A stretch of 64,000 nt of DNA from an uncultured Alloprevotella sp. (GTDB lineage: Bacteria > Bacteroidota > Bacteroidia > Bacteroidales > Bacteroidaceae), in assembly GCA_944322325.1 (NCBI GenBank), contig CALUOQ010000004.1:113935-177934 (forward strand). Reading direction: 5' to 3'. The notes beneath the pieces are model-generated. The model was given only the letters and a program-made list of their open reading frames with translations, was not told where the DNA came from and did no database searches. Every line of letters begins with the position of its first letter. The stretch's first letter is position 1. The position numbers and the translations under genes are program-made. Shown here one piece after another: positions 26,442-36,652 of this stretch.

Positions 26442-28064
26442 TCAGAACGGCGCGGGGCTGCGCAGTTCGACGCGGCGCCCGGTCACGGGATGGTCGAACG
26501 ACAGGGCTTCGGCATGGAGATACAGCCGGTCCGCCGGGTGGCCGTACAGGCGGTCGCCACGGATGGGCGCATTCAGGCCCTGGGCATGGGCGGCATGGAC
26601 GCGGAGCTGATGGGTACGCCCGGTGAGGGGCTGGAAACAGACGCGCGCCCAGCCGTCGCCGCGCGCCGCGACGCGATAGTCCGTCAGGGCCGGTTTGCCG
26701 CGGACGGGGTCGACGAGCTGGCGCGGACGGTCGGCCTCGTCGGGCCGCAGCGGCAGGGCGATGCGCCCAGCGTCCGCAGCCACACTGCCGTCGACGAGGG
26801 CCACGTACTGCTTGCTCACCTGGCGACTGGCAAACTGCGCCTGAAGCCGGCGGTAGGCTCCGGCTTCCTTGGCCACGAGCAGCAGGCCCGACGTGTCCTG
26901 GTCAAGCCGGTGGACGGCAAAGAAGACCGGCGCCCCGGGCCGCGCCTTGCGCAGCAGAGAAAGGACGGAGGGCTGCCCCGACGTACCGTCGACGGAGAGC
27001 AGGCCCGCCGGCTTGTCCACCGCCACGAGCCACTCATCCTCATAGACGACGCGCAGCGGTTCCGTCCAGCGGCGCGCCGCTTCGAGAGGATTGGGCATGA
27101 CGTCGAGGCCCTCGAGCATGAAGCCGAGGATGGGCTCGCACTTGCTCTTGCACGAGGGGTAGAAACGGCCGTGGTGGCGCACCTCGCCCTGCGGCGACGC
27201 GCCCCACCAGAACTCGGCCATCGCCAAGGGCTGCAAACCGTGCCGATAGGCGTACTGCAACAGTTTGGGAGCGGCGCACTCGCCCGACCCGCCGGGCGGC
27301 ACGCGCCCCACGCGGCGGAACACCTCGGCCATGGTGCGCTCCTCGCCGCGGGCGTTCAGCAGCCGGTAACTGGCGAACAGACGCTCCTGAAGGGCGGCGG
27401 ACCGGCGACGGCGCTCGGCGCACAGGGCCTGCAACGGTGCCTCGGCTTCCGCAAGACGGGCCGCGGCCGTGTCCACCCGCTGGCGGAGCCGCTGCCTGAG
27501 CCGGTGCAGCTCGGCCTTGGCGTACTGGGCCTCACGCTCCAGCCGCCGCAACTCGTCGGTGCCGGCCCCGGCGCGCCGTGCCTGGCGCCGGCGGCGCCCG
27601 TCCTGCCACTGCGCGCGGGCCGCAGCCAGCTGTGCCTCGGCCTCGCCGCGGGCTGTGGCCAGGTCCTCGCGCAGCGACAGCAGAGCGGGAGACGCTTCGC
27701 CGGAGGCTATCCGGCGGTTGAGCGCGTCGATGGCCTGCTCCTCGCGGCGGAAATAGCCGTCGGGGCGCAACAGGTCGTAGACGGGCGGCACGAAGAAATC
27801 GTGGAGGTTGGTGCCGGCCAACAGTCCCGAGAAGGCGGCGAGAAAACCGACATGGTCCGCCGCCGTGCGGACCACGAGGACGCCGAACATCTTGCCGCGC
27901 GCCAGCTCGTCGGCCCAGTCCGTCCGGCCGCGCAGGTAGTCGCCCACCGCACGTGCCGCCTCGCGACACAGCGGGTGGGGCTCGTAGCAGAACGGGCAGT
28001 TGAACCGCACGGGCCACTCGGCGGGCGCCACGTCGCGCCCGAACGCATGGAAGCAGGCACTCAT
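26442..28064 (-). CDS. RluA-family RNA pseudouridine synthase with long N-terminal extension
   Basis: 540 residues from the ATG at 28064. The C-terminal 220 residues are the catalytic domain, with the active-site motif HRLDQDTSGLLLVAK (Asp nucleophile) and the later GRTHQLRVHAAH. The N-terminal 300 residues include a cysteine pair (NCPFCYEPHPLC) and a long Arg/Glu/Ala-rich coiled coil (about 140-260), as in the long Bacteroidetes members of this family. Which uridine is modified cannot be read from the sequence. A terminator-like hairpin separates it from the gene upstream. Confidence 0.88.
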   Translation of the reverse strand: MSACFHAFGRDVAPAEWPVRFNCPFCYEPHPLCREAARAVGDYLRGRTDWADELARGKMFGVLVVRTAADHVGFLAAFSGLLAGTNLHDFFVPPVYDLLRPDGYFRREEQAIDALNRRIASGEASPALLSLREDLATARGEAEAQLAAARAQWQDGRRRRQARRAGAGTDELRRLEREAQYAKAELHRLRQRLRQRVDTAAARLAEAEAPLQALCAERRRRSAALQERLFASYRLLNARGEERTMAEVFRRVGRVPPGGSGECAAPKLLQYAYRHGLQPLAMAEFWWGASPQGEVRHHGRFYPSCKSKCEPILGFMLEGLDVMPNPLEAARRWTEPLRVVYEDEWLVAVDKPAGLLSVDGTSGQPSVLSLLRKARPGAPVFFAVHRLDQDTSGLLLVAKEAGAYRRLQAQFASRQVSKQYVALVDGSVAADAGRIALPLRPDEADRPRQLVDPVRGKPALTDYRVAARGDGWARVCFQPLTGRTHQLRVHAAHAQGLNAPIRGDRLYGHPADRLYLHAEALSFDHPVTGRRVELRSPAPF

Positions 28065-28077
28065 CGGACTAAAACGG

Positions 28078-28111
28078 CGAAAGGCAACCGGCGCGCACCG
28101 ATTGCCTTTCG
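28078..28111 (-). terminator. Terminator of the DUF4468 gene
   Basis: Arms 28078-28087 and 28102-28111 are perfect over 10 bp with further imperfect pairing inside. A T4 run follows on the minus strand. Confidence 0.65.
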
Positions 28112-28131
28112 CTGATAAGCGGTACTCGGCA

Positions 28132-28761
28132 TCACTCCTCGACCTCGATTTCCTGAATGACCTTGCGCTTCTGGATGGCACCGGTGGCGCGGGCCGCGCC
28201 GCGGAATATCTCGTCCTTGCGGTCGATGGTGAAACGGCGGAAGCGCCCCGGCACGCGCAGCAGCTTCTTGCCGTCCTTCGACAGAGCCTCCTCGTCGGTA
28301 ATCCACTCCTCGGCCGTGAAGGAATAGGGCTCGTCGCCCCTCGACCCTTCGTCGTAGAGGTAATGAATGCGGCGCATCTCGACGGTGAACTGCCCGTCGC
28401 CGACGGTGAAGATGAGTTCGTAGAACAGGCGCGTGCTGTGCGTCACCCACGCCGTCTTGCGGAAATAGAGGGTCTCCTCCATGCGCAAGGCCAAGAGACC
28501 CTGCACGCTGTCGTCCTCGACAATGCGCGACTGCTGCAGGCTGTTCTCGCCCTTGACGAGGGTTTCGGCGTAGGCCTTCAGGTCGCGGAACAGTTCGGAC
28601 TTCGACTTACCGGAAACCTTGTAAGTCTTGTCGAAAATGACAAAGCCGTTTTTCAGGGGCACGGCACCGGCCAGGTACTTCGGGTCGTTCTTGTCCTGGG
28701 CGGGCAGGGCGGTCGCCAGGGGCAGGAGCAACATCATCACGATGAAAAGTCTCTTAATCAT
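28132..28761 (-). CDS. DUF4468 protein, exported
   Basis: 209 residues with a signal peptide (MIKRLFIVMMLLLPLATALP). The region YLAGAVPLKNGFVIFDKTYK followed by SKSELFRDLKAYAETL fits the DUF4468 (TBP-like fold) N-terminus found in many Bacteroidetes envelope proteins. The C-terminus is strongly charged (AIQKRKVIQEIEVEE). No enzymatic motif is visible. The gene is monocistronic, bounded by a hairpin at its 3' end. Confidence 0.75.
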   Translation of the reverse strand: MIKRLFIVMMLLLPLATALPAQDKNDPKYLAGAVPLKNGFVIFDKTYKVSGKSKSELFRDLKAYAETLVKGENSLQQSRIVEDDSVQGLLALRMEETLYFRKTAWVTHSTRLFYELIFTVGDGQFTVEMRRIHYLYDEGSRGDEPYSFTAEEWITDEEALSKDGKKLLRVPGRFRRFTIDRKDEIFRGAARATGAIQKRKVIQEIEVEE

Positions 28762-28824
28762 AGCTCAAGCTGTTATTGAAAATCACGAAGGCAAAGATAC
28801 GGATTTCCGCCGGGCCCGGACCGC

Positions 28825-29586
28825 TTAGCAATCCATAATTAAACCGTCGTATCCTAAATATATGTTTTCGGGAAGCCGGGCTTCGACGTCGCGGTGCAGC
28901 CCGATGCCGTGGGACATGTGCGTCAGGACGGCCCGGCGAGGACGCAGCCGCTCCACCAGGGCGAGGGCCTCGGCCAGCGACTGGTGGGAGGGATGGGGCT
29001 CAAGGCGCAGGGCGTTCACCACGAGGCAGTCGAGCCCTTCGAGGCGGGACACTTCCTCCTCGGGCAGGGTGGAAAGGTCCGTCAGGTAGGCGAAGCGGCC
29101 CACGCGGTAACCGACGATGGGCAGCCGCCCGTGCATGACGCGCACCGGCACGACCTCCGTCCCGCCCACCGCCACGGGCTCGTGGAGGCGGACGTCGTGA
29201 AGGGCGATTTGCGGCACGCCGGGGTACTTGTGCTCGACGAAACAATAGGGCAGGCGCTCCCGCAGATGGGCGGCGCAGGGCGCCTCGGCGTAGACGTCGA
29301 CCTGCCCGAACACGCTGAAGGGGCGTAGGTCGTCGAGACCGCCGATGTGGTCGTAGTGCTCGTGCGTGATGAACACGGCGTCGATGGGGCGGAAGTCCGT
29401 GGCGAGCATCTGCGCGCGGAAGTCGGGGCCGCAGTCGAAGAGCAGGCGCTGCCCGCCGTCGGTGTCGACCAAGGCCGAACAGCGCAGACGCCGGTCGCGC
29501 GCGTCGGCCGAGCGGCACACCTTGCAGCCGCAACCGACCTGGGGCACGCCGGTGCTGGTGCCGGTTCCGAGCAGCGTCAGCCTCAT
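28825..29586 (-). CDS. Metallo-beta-lactamase-fold hydrolase (PhnP/RNase Z-like)
   Basis: 253 residues. The metal site HEHYDHIGGLDDLR is present, preceded by GTGTSTGVPQVGCGCKVC, a cysteine set typical of PhnP-like phosphodiesterases in this superfamily. Further ligands are in RVMHGRLP, YLTDLSTLP and LTHMSHG. The ATG at 29586 overlaps the murB stop (ATGA), so translation is probably coupled. Substrate unknown; a cyclic phosphodiester is a guess from family. Confidence 0.85.
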   Translation of the reverse strand: MRLTLLGTGTSTGVPQVGCGCKVCRSADARDRRLRCSALVDTDGGQRLLFDCGPDFRAQMLATDFRPIDAVFITHEHYDHIGGLDDLRPFSVFGQVDVYAEAPCAAHLRERLPYCFVEHKYPGVPQIALHDVRLHEPVAVGGTEVVPVRVMHGRLPIVGYRVGRFAYLTDLSTLPEEEVSRLEGLDCLVVNALRLEPHPSHQSLAEALALVERLRPRRAVLTHMSHGIGLHRDVEARLPENIYLGYDGLIMDC

Positions 29587-30605
29587 ACGAACATCACTTC
29601 GGGTTGGAGCCACACGCCGAACTGCCGGCAGACGTCGGTCTGTATGGCGCGGCTCAGGGCGACGATGTCAGCCCCCGTAGCGCCGCCCTCGTTGACCAGA
29701 ACCAGCGCCTGGCGGTCGTACACGCCGGCCGGACCGAGCCGCCGCCCCCGCCAGCCGCACTGTTCCACCAGCCATCCGGCCGGTATCTTGACCTCCTGGC
29801 CCGCGTCGTAGCTGGGCATTTCGGGGTGGTGCTGCCAGATGTCCACGAAGCGGTCGCGGCTCACGATGGGGTTGACGAAAAAGGAGCCGGCGTTGCCCTT
29901 GACCTCGGGGTCGGGCAGTTTCTGCCGGCGCACTTCGATGACGATGCGGCGCACGTCGGCCGCCGTCAAGTCGACCGGGTCGATGCCGCGCGCCTCGACC
30001 TCGCGGCGCAGGCCGCCGTACGTCAGGTTGGGCGTGAAACGCTGCGCGAGGCGGTAGGTCACGCTGAGGATGATGTACCGGCCGGCATCCTTCGTCTTGA
30101 ACCGGCTGGTGCGGTAGCCGTAGCCGCACTCGGCCACGGGGATATGCACGACCTCGCCCGTGGCGACGTCGATGGCCTCGACACTGTCGATGATGTCCTT
30201 GGCCTCGGCGCCGTAGGCCCCGATGTTCTGCACGGCACTGGCGCCGACCTCGCCGGGGATGAGCGACAGGTTCTCGGCGCCGTACAGGTCCATCGCTACG
30301 GTCCAGGCCACGAAGTCGTCCCAGCGCTCGCCGGCTCCGGCCCGCACGTAAACGGCGTCGCCGTCGGTGCGCACGATGTCGAAATCGAGTATGCCCGAGT
30401 GCAGGACGAGGCCGTCGAAGTCGGCCCGGAACAGGAGATTGCTCCCCCCGCCGATGTGCAGCAGCCGGCGCACGGGGCACTCGCGCAACTCGGCCAGCAG
30501 GCCGCGCAGTTCCTCGACCGAGCCGTACTCCGCAAAACGCATACAGCGCACGTCGAGACCGAACGTGTTGTGGCGGCGCAAAGAATAATCGTTAGTATCC
30601 CACAT
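29583..30605 (-). CDS. murB: UDP-N-acetylenolpyruvoylglucosamine reductase
   Basis: FAD-dependent reductase making UDP-MurNAc for peptidoglycan. 340 residues. Seen: the FAD-binding start HNTFGLDVRC and HIGGGSNLLF, the region LIPGEVGASAVQNIGAYGAE, the type I insertion YGYRTSRFKTK, and the catalytic Ser in KGNAGSFFVNPIV. The start at 30605 (MWDTNDYSLRRHNTFG) is taken over longer openings because of the conserved N-terminus. It follows the DUF4348 gene by 17 bp and overlaps the hydrolase gene downstream: a three-gene unit. Confidence 0.95.
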   Translation of the reverse strand: MWDTNDYSLRRHNTFGLDVRCMRFAEYGSVEELRGLLAELRECPVRRLLHIGGGSNLLFRADFDGLVLHSGILDFDIVRTDGDAVYVRAGAGERWDDFVAWTVAMDLYGAENLSLIPGEVGASAVQNIGAYGAEAKDIIDSVEAIDVATGEVVHIPVAECGYGYRTSRFKTKDAGRYIILSVTYRLAQRFTPNLTYGGLRREVEARGIDPVDLTAADVRRIVIEVRRQKLPDPEVKGNAGSFFVNPIVSRDRFVDIWQHHPEMPSYDAGQEVKIPAGWLVEQCGWRGRRLGPAGVYDRQALVLVNEGGATGADIVALSRAIQTDVCRQFGVWLQPEVMFV

Positions 30606-30622
30606 AAAAAATAGTGTTCCCG

Positions 30623-31450
30623 TTAATTTTGAAAGGCGACCAGGCGCCACGTCTTGCCCCAACGCTTGAACGTAAGGTTGCAGGACAGGCTGCTCGAGAG
30701 GCCGTTGATGACGACGATGCGGCAGTCGCTGCCCGCATAGGGCTGCCCGTAGCGCAGGTTGGTGATGACGTCGCGCGGCAGGTCGGGACGGAAGGCGAAC
30801 CACTGGTCCACGTCGACGACGCCGCTGATTTCCTCGAACGTCTCGCTGTCGTACGTGCGGAACTCGACCGGATCGGCCACATGGCTGCGCTGATAGAGGG
30901 AGTCGGTGGCGAAGCGCTGGTAAAAGGCCAGGAAGTCGCCGTTCTCGTTCGCCGCGAGCGGCGTCTCGCCCACGGCCATCAGCATCCATCCGGCCTTCCC
31001 GCGCTCGAAGAAGTACGAGCGCACGCGCCCCTGGGACAGCTCGCACCACTCGAGCACGACGCTGTCGACCGCCGTGGATTTAGGCATCTGCATGTCCTCC
31101 TCGCGGCTGAAAATGACGGTGTACGTCTCGTGCTCGGCAAAGAGCGGATTGAAACGCCACTCGGCGGCAGTCAGCATCCGGCGGTGCCCCCCCGCGTCGA
31201 AAGGCAGGGGAAACTGTACACGCGACTTCTGGAACCGGCGGTTCGTCATGAAGCCGTAGATGAAATCATCGAAGAGCTCGTCGGCGCTTTTCGGCGGGGC
31301 GACCTCCTCGGTCTCGGGCTCGAGCGTGTCGGCCACGGTTTCCACCGTGTCGCGCACGACGGCGGGCTCCACAGGCGGAGCAGCTTCCTTTTTCCCGTCG
31401 CAGGCTGCAAGCACTGCCACCAAGGAAAGACTCCACAACAACCTTTTCAT
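30623..31450 (-). CDS. DUF4348 lipoprotein
   Basis: 275 residues with a lipobox (VAVLAAC), so it is lipid-anchored. A Pro/Glu-rich linker (residues 25-60) leads to the DUF4348 domain (SADELFDDFIYGFMTNRRFQ to the end). The fold is known in the family from Bacteroides, but the function is not. It is first in the unit with murB and the metallo-hydrolase and has its own promoter. Confidence 0.8.
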   Translation of the reverse strand: MKRLLWSLSLVAVLAACDGKKEAAPPVEPAVVRDTVETVADTLEPETEEVAPPKSADELFDDFIYGFMTNRRFQKSRVQFPLPFDAGGHRRMLTAAEWRFNPLFAEHETYTVIFSREEDMQMPKSTAVDSVVLEWCELSQGRVRSYFFERGKAGWMLMAVGETPLAANENGDFLAFYQRFATDSLYQRSHVADPVEFRTYDSETFEEISGVVDVDQWFAFRPDLPRDVITNLRYGQPYAGSDCRIVVINGLSSSLSCNLTFKRWGKTWRLVAFQN

Positions 31451-31470
31451 CGTTTCGTTCGTTAGGCGAA

Positions 31471-31501
31471 GCAAAAGTACGGCTTTTCCCGATAAATCAA
31501 A
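31471..31501 (-). promoter_or_regulatory. Promoter of the DUF4348-murB unit
   Basis: On the minus strand, -33 TTTG (31501-31498) and -7 TACTTTTGC (31479-31471) are 18 bp apart. Confidence 0.65.
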
Positions 31502-31522
31502 GAACAGCTCCTAAAAATTCTT

Positions 31523-31531
31523 TATCTTTGC
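31523..31531 (+). promoter_or_regulatory. -7 box for pheS
   Basis: TATCTTTGC matches TAnnTTTGC exactly, 33 bp before the pheS ATG. No good -33. Confidence 0.5.
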
Positions 31532-31563
31532 CGGGAATTTCGAGGCTTACTTTAAGAAACGCT

Positions 31564-32583
<1,020 letters not shown>

Positions 32584-32591
32584 GCCCGCGG

Positions 32592-32626
32592 GAAAGGCAC
32601 ATCGCCCGAGCGACGATGTGCCTTTC
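32592..32626 (+). terminator. Terminator after pheS
   Basis: Perfect 13-bp arms 32592-32604 and 32614-32626, followed by a short T-rich stretch. Confidence 0.75.
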
Positions 32627-32700
32627 TTGTCTGGCATCCCGCGCCCGGAGCGGCCCGCTCCGACCGGGCGCACGTCGTTCCCACACATACTGCTACGTTC

Positions 32701-33969
32701 ATGAAAGACCGGCTTTTCACGCCGAGCTACTTCTGTATGCTCTCGGCCAACTTTCTGCTTTACTTCGGGTTCTGGCTGCTGGTGCCCGTGCTCCCCTTCT
32801 ACCTGAAGGAATACTTCGCCTGCGAGGAGGGCATCATCGGCATCGTCCTGAGCTGCTACACCGTGTCGGCCCTGCTGATACGCCCTTTCTCGGGCTACCT
32901 GCTCGACGCCTTTGCGCGCAAGCCGCTGTACCTGCTGGCGTACTTCGTGTTCACCTCCATCTTTGCGGGCTACATCATCGGCGGCACGCTGACGTTCTTC
33001 ATCCTGCTGCGCGTCGTCCACGGCCTGGCCTTCGGCACCGTCACGGTCGGGGGCAACACGGTGGTCGTCGACATCATGCCGGCCTCGCGCCGCGGCGAGG
33101 GTCTGGGCTACTACGGTCTGGCCAACAACACGGCCATGAGCATCGGCCCGATGGTGGGCCTGTTCCTGCACGACTTCCTCTCGTTCGACTGGATTTTCAC
33201 GTGCGCCCTGCTGTCGTGCGTGCTGGGCTTCTGCATGGCCTCGATGGTGCGCGTCAAGCCGCGCGAGAAGGTGCGGCGCCCGCCCGTCTCGCTCGACCGG
33301 TTTATCCTCTTGAAAGGCATCCCGGCCAGCATCTCGCTGCTGCTGCTGTCCATCCCCTACGGCGCGACGACCAACTTCGTGGCCATGTACGTCCGGGAAA
33401 TCGGGCTCGACATTGCGCCGGGCTTCTTCTTCACCGTGCTGGCCGTCGGCATGGGCGTTTCGCGCATCTTCGCCGGCAAGTTCGTCGACCGCGGCTACGT
33501 GACGGAGTGCATCCACTACGGCTTCTTCCTCGTGTTCGCCGCGTTTTTCCTGTTGGCCGGCTGCTCGCAGATTGTCCACGTCGACGAGACGCTGTGCAAG
33601 GTCTGCTTCCTCGCCGTCCCCTTCATGCAGGGCCTGGGCTTCGGCACGATGTTCCCGGCCTACAACTCGCTCTACATCAACCTGGCGCCCAACAACCAGC
33701 GCGCCACGGCAACGAGCACGTACCTCACCTCGTGGGACGTGGGCATCGGCATCGGCATCCTCTCGGCCGGATTCATCGCCGAGCACTTCTCCTTTGCCCT
33801 CGTCTACGCCATCGGCGGCGTGCTGAGCATCATCTCGATGATGTACTTCTCGGCCGTCGTGACGCCCCACTACCGGCGCAACCGCCTGCGCGTCTCGTCG
33901 AACGACCATAAGCCCCTGCGCGAAAGCGCCGACCAGCCCCTGAGCGGGAACGGCGTGCCGCGCGCCTGA
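32701..33969 (+). CDS. Major facilitator superfamily transporter
   Basis: 422 residues with about 12 membrane segments. The loop 2-3 motif is RPFSGYLLDAFARKPL, a form of the MFS motif G-x-L-x-D-x-x-G-R-K. The central loop carries basic residues (RVKPREKVRRPP). It resembles arabinose-efflux-type (AraJ) drug or metabolite exporters. Substrate cannot be told. A palindromic repeat follows directly. Confidence 0.88.
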   Translation: MKDRLFTPSYFCMLSANFLLYFGFWLLVPVLPFYLKEYFACEEGIIGIVLSCYTVSALLIRPFSGYLLDAFARKPLYLLAYFVFTSIFAGYIIGGTLTFFILLRVVHGLAFGTVTVGGNTVVVDIMPASRRGEGLGYYGLANNTAMSIGPMVGLFLHDFLSFDWIFTCALLSCVLGFCMASMVRVKPREKVRRPPVSLDRFILLKGIPASISLLLLSIPYGATTNFVAMYVREIGLDIAPGFFFTVLAVGMGVSRIFAGKFVDRGYVTECIHYGFFLVFAAFFLLAGCSQIVHVDETLCKVCFLAVPFMQGLGFGTMFPAYNSLYINLAPNNQRATATSTYLTSWDVGIGIGILSAGFIAEHFSFALVYAIGGVLSIISMMYFSAVVTPHYRRNRLRVSSNDHKPLRESADQPLSGNGVPRA

Positions 33970-33973
33970 GACC

Positions 33974-34026
33974 AAGTGCTGCGACAGGAAATCCCGTCGT
34001 AGTCGCAGGAAATCCTGTCGCAGCGC
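33974..34026. repeat. Palindromic repeat, copy 2
   Basis: Perfect 12-bp arms at 33978-33989 and 34013-34024. The left side and the inner units (gtcgtagt, caggaaatcc) are related to the palindrome at 5698-5754, sharing the pattern caagtRctRcgacagRaa. Confidence 0.65.
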
Positions 34027-34090
34027 CCGTCCTTCACTCCACGCCGGCCCGCCGGTCTCACTCCGTCCCACCCCTCTCATCGCTCTGCCC

Positions 34091-35284
34091 ATGAACACGC
34101 TGAAATCGTTTTTCCCCCACCTCGACATGGCCTCCGAAGCGGCCCTGCTGCTGCCCCTTGTGGGCGGCCTGCTCCTCCTGCTGCTGGCGGCATGGCTGAG
34201 CGGCGCCGTGTTCCGCCGCGTCGTCACGCCCCTCATCCTCAAGGTCGTCGCCCGCACCCACGCCGTGTGGGACGACTACATCTTCAACCGCCACGTGCTG
34301 GGCAGCGCCAGCCACGTGGTGCCGGGATGCGTGTTCTACCTGTTCCTTCCCTTCGTCTTCGGCGACGAGCAGGCGCTCAGTTTCCCCGACTTCCACGAAC
34401 TGCTGCTGCGCGGCACGCGCGTCTACATCACGGTGACGGTAGTGCGGCTGTTCTGCGCGTTTTTCAGCAACGTAGGCCGCCTCACGAGCCAGGAGGAAGA
34501 CTTCAACAGCCGGCACTACCTCGTGGGCATCATGCAGTTCCTGAAACTGACGGTCATCGCCATCGGCCTCGTAGCCGGCGTGTCGTACGCCTTCGGGCAG
34601 TCGCCCCTGAGCCTTATCGCCGGACTGGGCGCCGTGGCCACGGTGTTCGCCTTCATCTTCAAGGACACGCTGCTGGGGCTGGTGGCCGGCATCCAGCTCT
34701 CGGCCAACAAGATGGTCAAACCGGGCGACTGGATCACGATGCCCAAGTACGACGTCAACGGCATCGTCGAGGAGGTGTCGCTCGTCACCGTGAAAATCCG
34801 TAACTTCGACAACACCATCTCGACCCTCCCGCCCTATACGCTGGTCAGCGACTCGTTCCGCAACTGGAAAGGCATGGCCGACGGGGGCGGACGCCGCGTG
34901 AAGCGCGCCCTCTACGTCGACATCAATTCCGTCCGCCCCGTGACGGCCGAGCAGGCCGGACGCTACGTGGACAGCGGCCGCCTGCCCGCCGACACCCCGC
35001 GCCAGGCCACGACCAACCTCACCCTGTTCCGCCGCTACGTGGAGCACTACCTCCACAGCCACCCCGAGGTCAACACCGGCCGCTGGCTCATGGCGCGCCA
35101 GCTCGACCCCACGCCCCACGGCCTGCCCGTCGAGGTGTACTTCTACTTCAGTGAGCGCGAGTTCGTCCGCTACGAGCACCTGGCCGCCGAGTGCATGGAG
35201 CACTTCATCGCCACCCTGCCCGAGTTCGGCCTGCGCGCCTACCAGGCCCCCACCAGCTACGACCTTAACCAACTCAAGCCCTGA
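34091..35284 (+). CDS. Small-conductance mechanosensitive channel, MscS family
   Basis: 397 residues. Several membrane helices are followed by the pore helix and beta-domain hallmarks: SLIAGLGAVATVFAFIFKDT, LLGLVAGIQLSANKMVKPGD and VSLVTVKIRNFDNTISTLPP. The long C-terminal cytoplasmic domain and N-terminal helices resemble YbdG-type members. It should open under osmotic downshock. The aldo-keto reductase gene starts 4 bp after its stop. Confidence 0.93.
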   Translation: MNTLKSFFPHLDMASEAALLLPLVGGLLLLLLAAWLSGAVFRRVVTPLILKVVARTHAVWDDYIFNRHVLGSASHVVPGCVFYLFLPFVFGDEQALSFPDFHELLLRGTRVYITVTVVRLFCAFFSNVGRLTSQEEDFNSRHYLVGIMQFLKLTVIAIGLVAGVSYAFGQSPLSLIAGLGAVATVFAFIFKDTLLGLVAGIQLSANKMVKPGDWITMPKYDVNGIVEEVSLVTVKIRNFDNTISTLPPYTLVSDSFRNWKGMADGGGRRVKRALYVDINSVRPVTAEQAGRYVDSGRLPADTPRQATTNLTLFRRYVEHYLHSHPEVNTGRWLMARQLDPTPHGLPVEVYFYFSEREFVRYEHLAAECMEHFIATLPEFGLRAYQAPTSYDLNQLKP

Positions 35285-35288
35285 CCCC

Positions 35289-36287
35289 ATGACCCCCACC
35301 GACTACCTCCCCGCCGCCGGCCGCTACGACGGCACCATGCCCTACCGCCGCTCAGGGCAGAGCGGCATCCTGCTGCCCGCCCTCGCGCTCGGACTGTGGA
35401 AAAACTTCGGCCACGCGGCGCCCTACGCCACGAGCCGCGCCCTCGTGCACTACGCCTTCGACCACGGCGTGACCCACCTCGACCTGGCCAACAACTACGG
35501 CCCGCCGCCGGGCAGCGCCGAGGAGACGCTCGGCCGCATCCTCGACGACTCGTTGCGCCCCTACCGCGACGAGCTGTTCATCTCGACCAAGGCGGGCTAC
35601 GAGATGTGGCCCGGCCCCTACGGCAACTGGGGCTCGCGCAAGAGCCTCATCGCCAGCCTCAACCAGAGCCTCCGCCGCATGAGGCTGGACTACGTCGACC
35701 TCTTCTACACGCACCGCTACGACCCCGCCACGCCGCTCGACGAGACCTTGCAGGCCCTCGTCGACATCGTGCGCGCCGGCAAGGCCCTCTACGTCGGCAT
35801 CTCGCGCTGGCCCCTCGAGGCCACCCGCCACGCCCTCGACTACCTGCGCCGCCACGACACGCCGTGCCTCATCTATCAGGGCCGCCTCAACCTCCTCGAC
35901 CGCGCCCCGCAACGCGAGGGCATCACGCAGCTGCTCCAGACGGAGGGCGTGGGATTCATCTCCTTCTCGCCCCTGGCGCAAGGCCTGCTCACGGCGCGCT
36001 ACCTCGACGGCATACCCGCCGACTCGCGGATGCGCCACGAGGCCTCGCTCCGCCCCGACGCCCTGACGCCCGACCTGCTCTCCCGCCTCAGCCGCCTACA
36101 GGCCCTCGCCGCCGACAGCGGCCGCACCGTGGCCCAGACCGCCCTGCAATGGGTGCTGGCCCAGGGCGCCACCTCCGTCCTCGTCGGCGCCAGCCGCACG
36201 GAGCAGCTCGCCGAGGACATCGCCACCCTGCAACTCCCTCCGCTCACCCCCGAAGAGCTGCAAGCCATTGAGGAAATCATGGGGTAA
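35289..36287 (+). CDS. Aldo-keto reductase (YghZ-like)
   Basis: NADPH-dependent carbonyl reductase of 332 residues with a TIM-barrel layout. The catalytic tetrad can be placed: Asp and Tyr in HLDLANNYGPP, Lys in FISTKAGYEMWP, His in YVDLFYTHRYD. The last part shows the cofactor loop VLVGASRTEQLAEDIA. The segment WPGPYGNWGSRKSLIASLNQ is typical of the glyceraldehyde-3-phosphate reductase (YghZ) group. It is in an operon with the MscS gene. Confidence 0.93.
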   Translation: MTPTDYLPAAGRYDGTMPYRRSGQSGILLPALALGLWKNFGHAAPYATSRALVHYAFDHGVTHLDLANNYGPPPGSAEETLGRILDDSLRPYRDELFISTKAGYEMWPGPYGNWGSRKSLIASLNQSLRRMRLDYVDLFYTHRYDPATPLDETLQALVDIVRAGKALYVGISRWPLEATRHALDYLRRHDTPCLIYQGRLNLLDRAPQREGITQLLQTEGVGFISFSPLAQGLLTARYLDGIPADSRMRHEASLRPDALTPDLLSRLSRLQALAADSGRTVAQTALQWVLAQGATSVLVGASRTEQLAEDIATLQLPPLTPEELQAIEEIMG

Positions 36288-36290
36288 GCC

Positions 36291-36548
36291 ATGCTCGACC
36301 AGCTCGCGCGCCAGCTGCCGGGCGTGGAACTGCGCGACGGCGGGCGCATCTACGTCAACGGACGCTACGCCAACAGTGTAGACTTCGTCTCAGAGGCCGG
36401 CGCCAACGGGCAACGCAGCAGCGTACGCCGCACCCTGACGGCACAAGGCCGCACCGAAACGTGGTACAACACCGTGCCGAGCTACTTCATGGTCCGCCTG
36501 ATGTATCGCATACACGTACTTCCCAAGCGGGACCGGAAAGCAGATTGA
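36291..36548 (+). pseudogene. Deletion remnant of a TonB-receptor-like gene
   Basis: An 85-codon frame begins 3 bp after the reductase stop. Residues 1-28 (MLDQLARQLPGVELRDGGRI ...) match the plug region of the receptor at 20894-24574 (its residues 402-430). The rest (AQGRTETWYNTVPSYFMVRL ...) matches that receptor's last 45 residues. The roughly 740 residues in between are gone without breaking the frame. The domains needed for secretion are also absent, so a function is unlikely. Confidence 0.8.
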
Positions 36549-36615
36549 CAAGGGAAATTAAGCCACAAAAAGATTCCGCAACGTACAGACCTCACCGAAA
36601 ATTCCCTCCACACGC

Positions 36616-36647
36616 TTTGCCGGTACGAAAGAATGTCGTAATTTTGC
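36616..36647 (+). promoter_or_regulatory. Promoter of rplU-rpmA
   Basis: -33 TTTG (36616-36619) and -7 TAATTTTGC (36639-36647) are 19 bp apart: a full consensus promoter, as expected for ribosomal protein genes. Confidence 0.8.
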
Positions 36648-36652
36648 CGCGT

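Noticed and set aside
29583-31049. Longer murB with an extra N-terminal 148 residues
   Set aside because: The extra part mirrors the DUF4348 gene in another frame; the conserved murB start begins at 30605.
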